Translations under genes and position numbers: made by a program
In this document: in pieces, positions 59,394 through 64,000 of the stretch
Numbering within the stretch: position 1 is the stretch's first letter
How the letters are laid out: each line of letters opens with the position of its first letter
DNA from: Oegoconia quadripuncta
Lineage: Eukaryota; Arthropoda; Insecta; Lepidoptera; Autostichidae
Direction of reading: 5' to 3'
NCBI GenBank assembly: GCA_949316235.1
Contig: OX438759.1
Span: 17,050,618 to 17,114,617, forward strand
DNA: 64,000 bases
The notes under the pieces: model-generated
What the model was told of the DNA's origin: nothing
The model's database searches: none
What the model saw: the letters and a program-made list of their open reading frames with translations, nothing else

Positions 59394-59844
59394 AGTGGTC
59401 GCGCGGATGACATTGGTCATTTTATATGACAACACAATGCTGGCACCCAGTTTAGTATTATCTATAGTACGCTATAGAGTGGTCGCGCGGGTCATTTTAT
59501 ATGACAACACAATGCTGGCACCCAGTTTAGTATTATCTATAGTACGCTATAGAGTGGTCGCGCGAATGACATTGGTCATTTTATATGACAACACAATGCT
59601 GGCACCCAGTTTAGTATTATCTATAGTACGCTATAGAGTGGTCGCGCGGATGACATTGGTCATTTTATATGACAACACAATGCTGGCACCCAGTTTAGTA
59701 TTATCTATAGTACGCTATAGAGTGGTCGCGCGGTTCATTTTATATGACAACACAATGCTGGCACCCAGTTTAGTATTATCTATAGTACGCTACGTGACGT
59801 CAGTAACTGCCATGCACTTGAGTGGCTCGGTTGACTCAGAGGAC
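59394..59844 (+). repeat. In-frame minisatellite, 84/75-bp units; candidate exon
   Basis: GTGGTCGCGCGG starts at 59395, 59479, 59554, 59638 and 59722, giving units of 84, 75, 84 and 84 bp, all multiples of three. The frame stays open from 59341 to 59967 and each unit reads VVAR(MTL)VILYDNTMLAPS and then LVLSIVRY. The units are nearly identical. TCTTAATTCTAG just before and GAGGAC|GTGAGT at 59844 would serve as splice sites. I do not recognise the protein. It could equally be a young non-coding minisatellite. Confidence 0.55.
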
Positions 59845-60219
59845 GTGAGTATTTTTAAAAATCATTTTTATTCTATTACTGATGGGAATTTAACCTTCTA
59901 CAACAAATCAGGAACTTTAAGAATAAAGGAAATTACACCACAAACATCAAGTATTTTACTGGAATAAGACTTATGTATAACATATAATCAATGTTGCGTA
60001 TATTTAAATTATTATAACGAATTCAAGTCTGGGCCTGATTCAAGTGAAGAGAGGATTATATTTTTCACACTAATCTATGTATGTATCGTACCCATACGGC
60101 TGGATGGATTTTAATCAAAAAGGTAACGTTAGATTCGTCGTGACAGTCCTTGGTAGGGACCACAAAAATTTTATGTGGTAATACATAACAATATATAGTC
60201 TATAATAAAACATCGTTTT
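59845..60219. other. Unassigned; shared repeat at 59865-59930
   Basis: The frame continues to a stop at 59967. The ATTACTGATGGGAATTTAAC piece corresponds to 55055-55116. The following 250 bp are unrecognised. Confidence 0.4.
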
Positions 60220-60425
60220 CCTGACCTTATCCCACTCTTGGTGGGGTCGGTACAACATGACTTCCTCTTCCACTCTCCTCATTCCTCACCCCTTCGCCAC
60301 ACCTTCTTCGGTCTTCTCTACCTCTGTATCCCTCCACATTCATACTTAGCACTCGTCTCGTTACGTGCCTTTCATCCCTCCTCATAATGTGCCCAAACCA
60401 TGCTAACCTATTACTCATCAACTTT
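60220..60425 (-). pseudogene. LINE reverse transcriptase C-terminal fragment
   Basis: The minus strand reads NRLAWFGHIMRRDERHVTRR and VLSMNVEGYRGRE, the 'RL-W-GH--RRD---V-RRV' element near the end of insect LINE polyproteins. The frame then shifts in the GRGRP-like part. Confidence 0.75.
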
Positions 60426-60461
60426 TCTGTTAGTCAGTAATAAATAAATATTGTTACTGAC

Positions 60462-60712
60462 TAAACAAGCTTTCCGCCCACGGTTCCGCCTGCGTTGAAT
60501 AACTTTATCGTGGAAATCTGTTTATCCCGCGGGAACTATTCACTTTATCGGGATAAGAAGTACTTACAGATATTTTATTTTATGTATGTTCTACCTATGT
60601 ATATACCAAATTTCATCCAAATCCGTTCATTCGTTTCGCCGTGATTGAGCAACAAACGAACAAACAAATAAACAAACATCCAAACTTTCGCATTTATAAT
60701 ACTAGTTAGATG
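60462..60712 (-). repeat. Repeat E, inverted full copy
   Basis: The plus strand starts AAGCTTTCCGCCCACGGTTC and passes GTTTATCCCGCGGGAACTAT, CCAAATCCGTTCATTCGTTT and ATCCAAACTTTCGCATTTAT to ATACTAGTTAG. This is the complement of the 56034-56230 order and includes the edge lacking there (CGCAGGCGGAACCG-like). Confidence 0.85.
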
Positions 60713-60814
60713 ATTAATTTATTTAATTTATAGTATATTGTAGCGTATTGAAAATTGACAAATAATAGGAAGTAAGTAGCTTAGCGATATTCTTCCATCC
60801 AGAAAAGATTTATT
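60713..60814. other. Short unassigned spacer
   Basis: Nothing recognised. Confidence 0.3.
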
Positions 60815-61460
60815 TATTTATTTTATTTTAACACTTTATTGTACACTAGACACACAAGAAATGGACATTAACAAACATGTAAGAAAAATGTACAAAGGGC
60901 GAACTTATCTCTATAAGGGATCTCTTCCAGCAAACCCGTGAGAGCGAAATTTGATGCAAAAGGTAGACATAAAGTGTACACGAAACAGAAGAAACAAAAA
61001 ATTTTAAAAATATCAAATAATAGAATAAAACCAAAATAATACATTAAACGAAAAAATTACCCACCATGAATACACAAATACATACATACAATCATTATAT
61101 ATAAATATATATAATATACTATTATACATATATACTATACATAAACTATACATAAACTATACACATCATACAAAAATTCCTATAAGAAACTTATAACCTG
61201 TACAACAAGATGAAAAGTTAAATTTAAATATTGTTACGAAATTTCGAATAATTTAATAGCATTAATTGACTTGACGTGAGACCTCAAGATAGTGCTCTTT
61301 AACTCTAGCTTTAAAAACGTCAAGAGTTTGACTATCCCGTACGCTGGCAGGAAGTGAGTTCCATAGCCTGACCGCATGAACAGAGAACGAATAATTATAA
61401 AAGTCAGTTTTGTTAGAAGTAGGAAGGAATAGCGATAAGACCGCCTGGTTGTACAATTAT
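60815..61460 (-). pseudogene. LINE-S reverse transcriptase end and 3' UTR
   Basis: The minus strand reads YSFSVHAVRLWNSLPASVRD and VFKARVKEHY, the C terminus of a Jockey-like ORF. The 3' UTR has GGGTTTGCTGGAAGAGATCC, TTATAGAGATAAGTTCGCCC and an AATAAAGTGTTAAAATAAAA end. It is 5' truncated. Confidence 0.87.
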
Positions 61461-61552
61461 AATTTATTTATTTTTTTTGAAGCTATATTAAGAAGTGTAT
61501 TGTAGAATTTTGTGCAATAAAGTGTACTTGATTGATTGATTGATTGAAGATT
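61461..61552 (+). mobile_element. LINE-S type 3' tail
   Basis: GTGCAATAAAGTGTACTTGA followed by TTGATTGATTGATTGA. It lies back to back with the minus-strand LINE-S copy, so the two LINE ends diverge from a common junction near 61460. Confidence 0.8.
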
Positions 61553-61599
61553 TAGTTATTATACATACATTATATATAATAATAGAACGCTTTAATAAC

Positions 61600-61800
61600 A
61601 TAACGCTTGGGCCGTGGGGACCGGGTGCTCACACTTTTTTAGGGAGTTATCTGAGCGTCTGGTTGATGCATCCCACGATCGGAGGGCCGGCAAATACCTT
61701 GGTCAAAGAATCAGCCTTGCTGTACAGCGAGGCAACGCGGCCAGCCTTCTGGGTACTATTCCACCAACCAGAGACTTGGGGCTAGTATTTTATTTGTGAT
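61600..61800 (+). pseudogene. LINE polyprotein C-terminal fragment
   Basis: ITLGPWGPGAHTF in one frame continues, after one extra base in a T-run, as FRELSERLVDASHDRRAG, KYLGQRISLAVQRGNAASLL and GTIP, then a stop. The 'LGPWG... FL-QR-S-A-QRGNAAS--GT' series is the C terminus of a family of arthropod non-LTR polyproteins. The frameshift is in TTTTTT. Confidence 0.65.
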
Positions 61801-61845
61801 TTTTGTTTATAAATATTGTACAAATAAATAATAATAAGAAACATT

Positions 61846-62062
61846 TCAGACACTTACACCAATCATCTAGTTCCAAACTAAGCAAAGCTTGTATTATGGA
61901 TACTAATAACGGATAAATATACATAAATATTTATATAAACATCCATGACTCAGGAATAAATGTTCATATTCATCACACAAACATTTACACGTCGCGAGAT
62001 TCGAACCCGCAACCGTTGGTTTCGCTGACAGGGTCACTATCCACTACACCAATCGGTCGTCA
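61846..62062 (-). mobile_element. SINE-B copy, full length
   Basis: The minus-strand head GACGACCGATTGGTGTAGTG with box B GGTTCGAATCTC is followed by a complete body and tail. It shares the orientation of the copy at 7689-7903. Confidence 0.94.
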
Positions 62063-63088
62063 AATGTTATTAGTTAGATTGTATCTGAGTTCATTTACTA
62101 ATATCAAGTCCAGAATACTGTACTGGTCTATTTGAAAACGTCTCGAGGTAAAATTATATATATCAATAACTACGTCGTACGTCCCTCTTTCACACTCCAT
62201 CTGACGTGTAAAGGAGAAACGTACGAACATCACCCTTAGCATAGAACATGCATGGAATTTAGTTCGCAGCTCTGTCTGTATTTCACTTTAAGAGCTCGCA
62301 TACCTGACGTTTGCATTTCATTTTAAGAATATTTCTCAGCTGTTTCCATGTTCCTTACCATCGGGTACTCGTAAAAATCTCGCTTGATCTGCACTTTGCC
62401 AGATAGATATTTTTATTGCTCTTAAACGAATTTCCACTTCTACGGGTACATCCGTAACAGATGAATGCTTTATGGAACCCGATTTTTACCCGACTGAAAC
62501 AGTCAAACAGTGGGTAATGTATTCAACGTCTAAAATGATTGAGTGATTGTGAGAAGAGATTTTTTTTTTTTGAATTTTAAAACAAATTCTATAATTATTA
62601 TTCCTACAGCTTGTAATTTAAATAAACAGAGAAAAGATTTTATTTGACTGTATTATTTTCATTAATAATATTTGAGATGGATTTAATTGACCAAGATTTT
62701 GATTTTTATTTAGTTCGCTTCGTCTGGATTTTTATTAATAAATTAAGATCACAAAATCGGTTAACAATGTAAGGAAATTAAGATGAGAGGGTAAGGAATC
62801 AGCAATCTGCTGATTTTCTGTCCCTCCAAGCAGCGTAGTTGCAGCCACCAGAGAATCATTATGGCAGCGAAAATAAATATTATAATTAATTTTAACAAAC
62901 TAATTGTAGTTGAATCAGAAACTATTACAATTGTATGACGGACATTAAATAACATGTGATTGGCAAGATTATAAAAAAAATGAATACACTTTTTTTAATA
63001 ATTTGCCAGAAATGAGATATTGGATTCTGTGTGATTCAAACATAAGTAAACTCAATACGCTGAATACATTGGCAAAGATTCTATATTT
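62063..63088. other. Unassigned sequence
   Basis: 62200-62480 contains several short CpG-bearing strings and a trace of the ACCCGACTGAAACAGTCAAA repeat at 62490. No gene is recognised in the 1 kb. Confidence 0.4.
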
Positions 63089-63466
63089 ATACCGTATGAG
63101 TTTTTTTATCGTAAGGAAATAAATATTAAGTAAATGAAATTGAAGTTATTGGCATTGGTAGTTTTTTTTTTTTTTTTTCAAAAACTCACGCGCCTGCCCT
63201 CCATTGTTATGCGACTGGCGGGATTCGTCGGGTTTCTATCATTCAAAATTTATTTGGATCTCATATTTTCTTTATTTATTTAATTTAATGATGTATTTAT
63301 GTGGAAAAGGCTACAAACGCGACCGTCAAATGTCACAATTAACGCTTTATTGACGATGGTTTGGAAAAAAAAAAGTAAATATGCCAAATAGGAACGTTTT
63401 ATTTCACTTACCTAATACGAGTATTCCCTATTTTTTCCTTACGGTAAAAAAAATCACCCGGTATAT
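63089..63466. mobile_element. MITE-F copy, opposite orientation
   Basis: The ends ACCGTATGAGTTTTTTTATC and CGGTAAAAAAAATCACCCGG lie inside TATA/TATA edges. The interior TCTATCATTCAAAATTTATT ... CTACAAACGCGACCGTCAAA is the complement of the 46245-46632 core. TIR length is about 100 bp. Confidence 0.87.
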
Positions 63467-64000
63467 TACTGAATGATTATTATTCAATAGCGACGTTCTA
63501 CCGAAATATTTTAGAATAATTGTAATATAAAATGAGAATCTGTAATTGACATAACTTTGGCTTATAGATTTTGTGTAATAGTTTTTATACTTAGATGGTG
63601 TTGGTTCTGTATTATTCAATTAATACAGAACCAACACAAAAATATTCATTATTGAAAATGTATACAAAATTTTACATTTATAGCTATTTACCAAATCTCT
63701 CAAAAGAATTCCAAATACGTATTGGCATTCAAAGTCCGTGGTACACAAATCGGCGACGCCATGTTTGCGATTTAATCGAATAAAGCTTACAATGGAGATG
63801 ACAATTCGCGTTTTTTTTTTTGATTTCCAAATCGCGAAAGAATATTAAAACGTCACGTATCCGTAGCAAACGAATCGCATTATTCAAATACGTTGTGGTG
63901 TTGGAAAAAAAATATGATTTTGCACAGGGAAGAACGAAAGGGTTCTGCACATTAAATTTAAGAAGTCAAATTAAAAAAAAATATTTATTTCAGTGACAAA
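63467..64000. other. Unassigned sequence with a strong hairpin at 63598-63637
   Basis: GTGTTGGTTCTGTATTA and its exact complement are separated by only six bases (TTCAAT). No MITE boundary or gene was recognised around it. 63720-63900 has somewhat more CpG without exon signals. Confidence 0.5.

Overview
The window looks like nuclear DNA of a butterfly or moth (Lepidoptera). The background is AT-rich and I see no complete, intact protein gene. It is densely packed with repeats of kinds I know from lepidopteran genomes: three tRNA-headed SINE families (called A, B and C here), a SINE sharing its end with an RTE-type LINE (D), a 5S rRNA-derived SINE fragment, many 5'-truncated Jockey/CR1-like LINEs, R1-clade LINE copies, and several families of small DNA transposons. 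Family names are local labels. Clade assignments rest on protein motifs, target-site duplications (TSDs) and terminal inverted repeats (TIRs) read by eye, not on database searches.

Layout. 0-15 kb: SINE-A and SINE-B copies (one A inside a B), a Harbinger-like MITE inside a LINE end, TA-flanked MITEs, a mariner transposase remnant, Jockey-like LINE pieces, a 70-bp tandem array and a roughly 377-bp retroposed unit with an 18-bp TSD. 15-20 kb: mostly unassigned, but with the best host-gene evidence, a minus-strand first coding exon (17604-17832) that would encode a signal peptide and ends in a consensus splice donor. 20-29 kb: 5S-derived SINE, R1 3' end, two LINE ends facing each other as a large inverted repeat, an RTE LINE fragment and a composite SINE/LINE unit. 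29.7-33.1 kb: a GC-rich, 5'-truncated R1-clade LINE with a 15-bp TSD, followed by a 250-bp tandem duplication of its 3' end plus flank. 33-40 kb: a hAT-like MITE inside a LINE, a pentanucleotide array, and a long-TIR MITE split by a LINE. 40.8-43.1 kb: a second R1 copy split by a 1551-bp TA-flanked transposon carrying two transposase-like exon remnants and nine copies of a 10-bp motif. 43-56 kb: more SINEs, a 104-bp tandem array with a hairpin in each unit, and an approximately 1.8-kb element containing a 14-bp minisatellite. 56-64 kb: a deleted mariner-type element with about 270-bp TIRs, an in-frame minisatellite (84/75-bp units), further LINE and SINE copies and a third long-TIR MITE.

The genes here do not form a pathway. 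What the window records is repeated insertion of transposons into older transposons, so relative ages can be read directly at many sites. I found no convincing new biological system. The items most worth checking are the 1551-bp TA-flanked element, the long-TIR mariner derivative, the in-frame minisatellite at 59394-59844, the retroposed 377-bp unit, and the signal-peptide exon.
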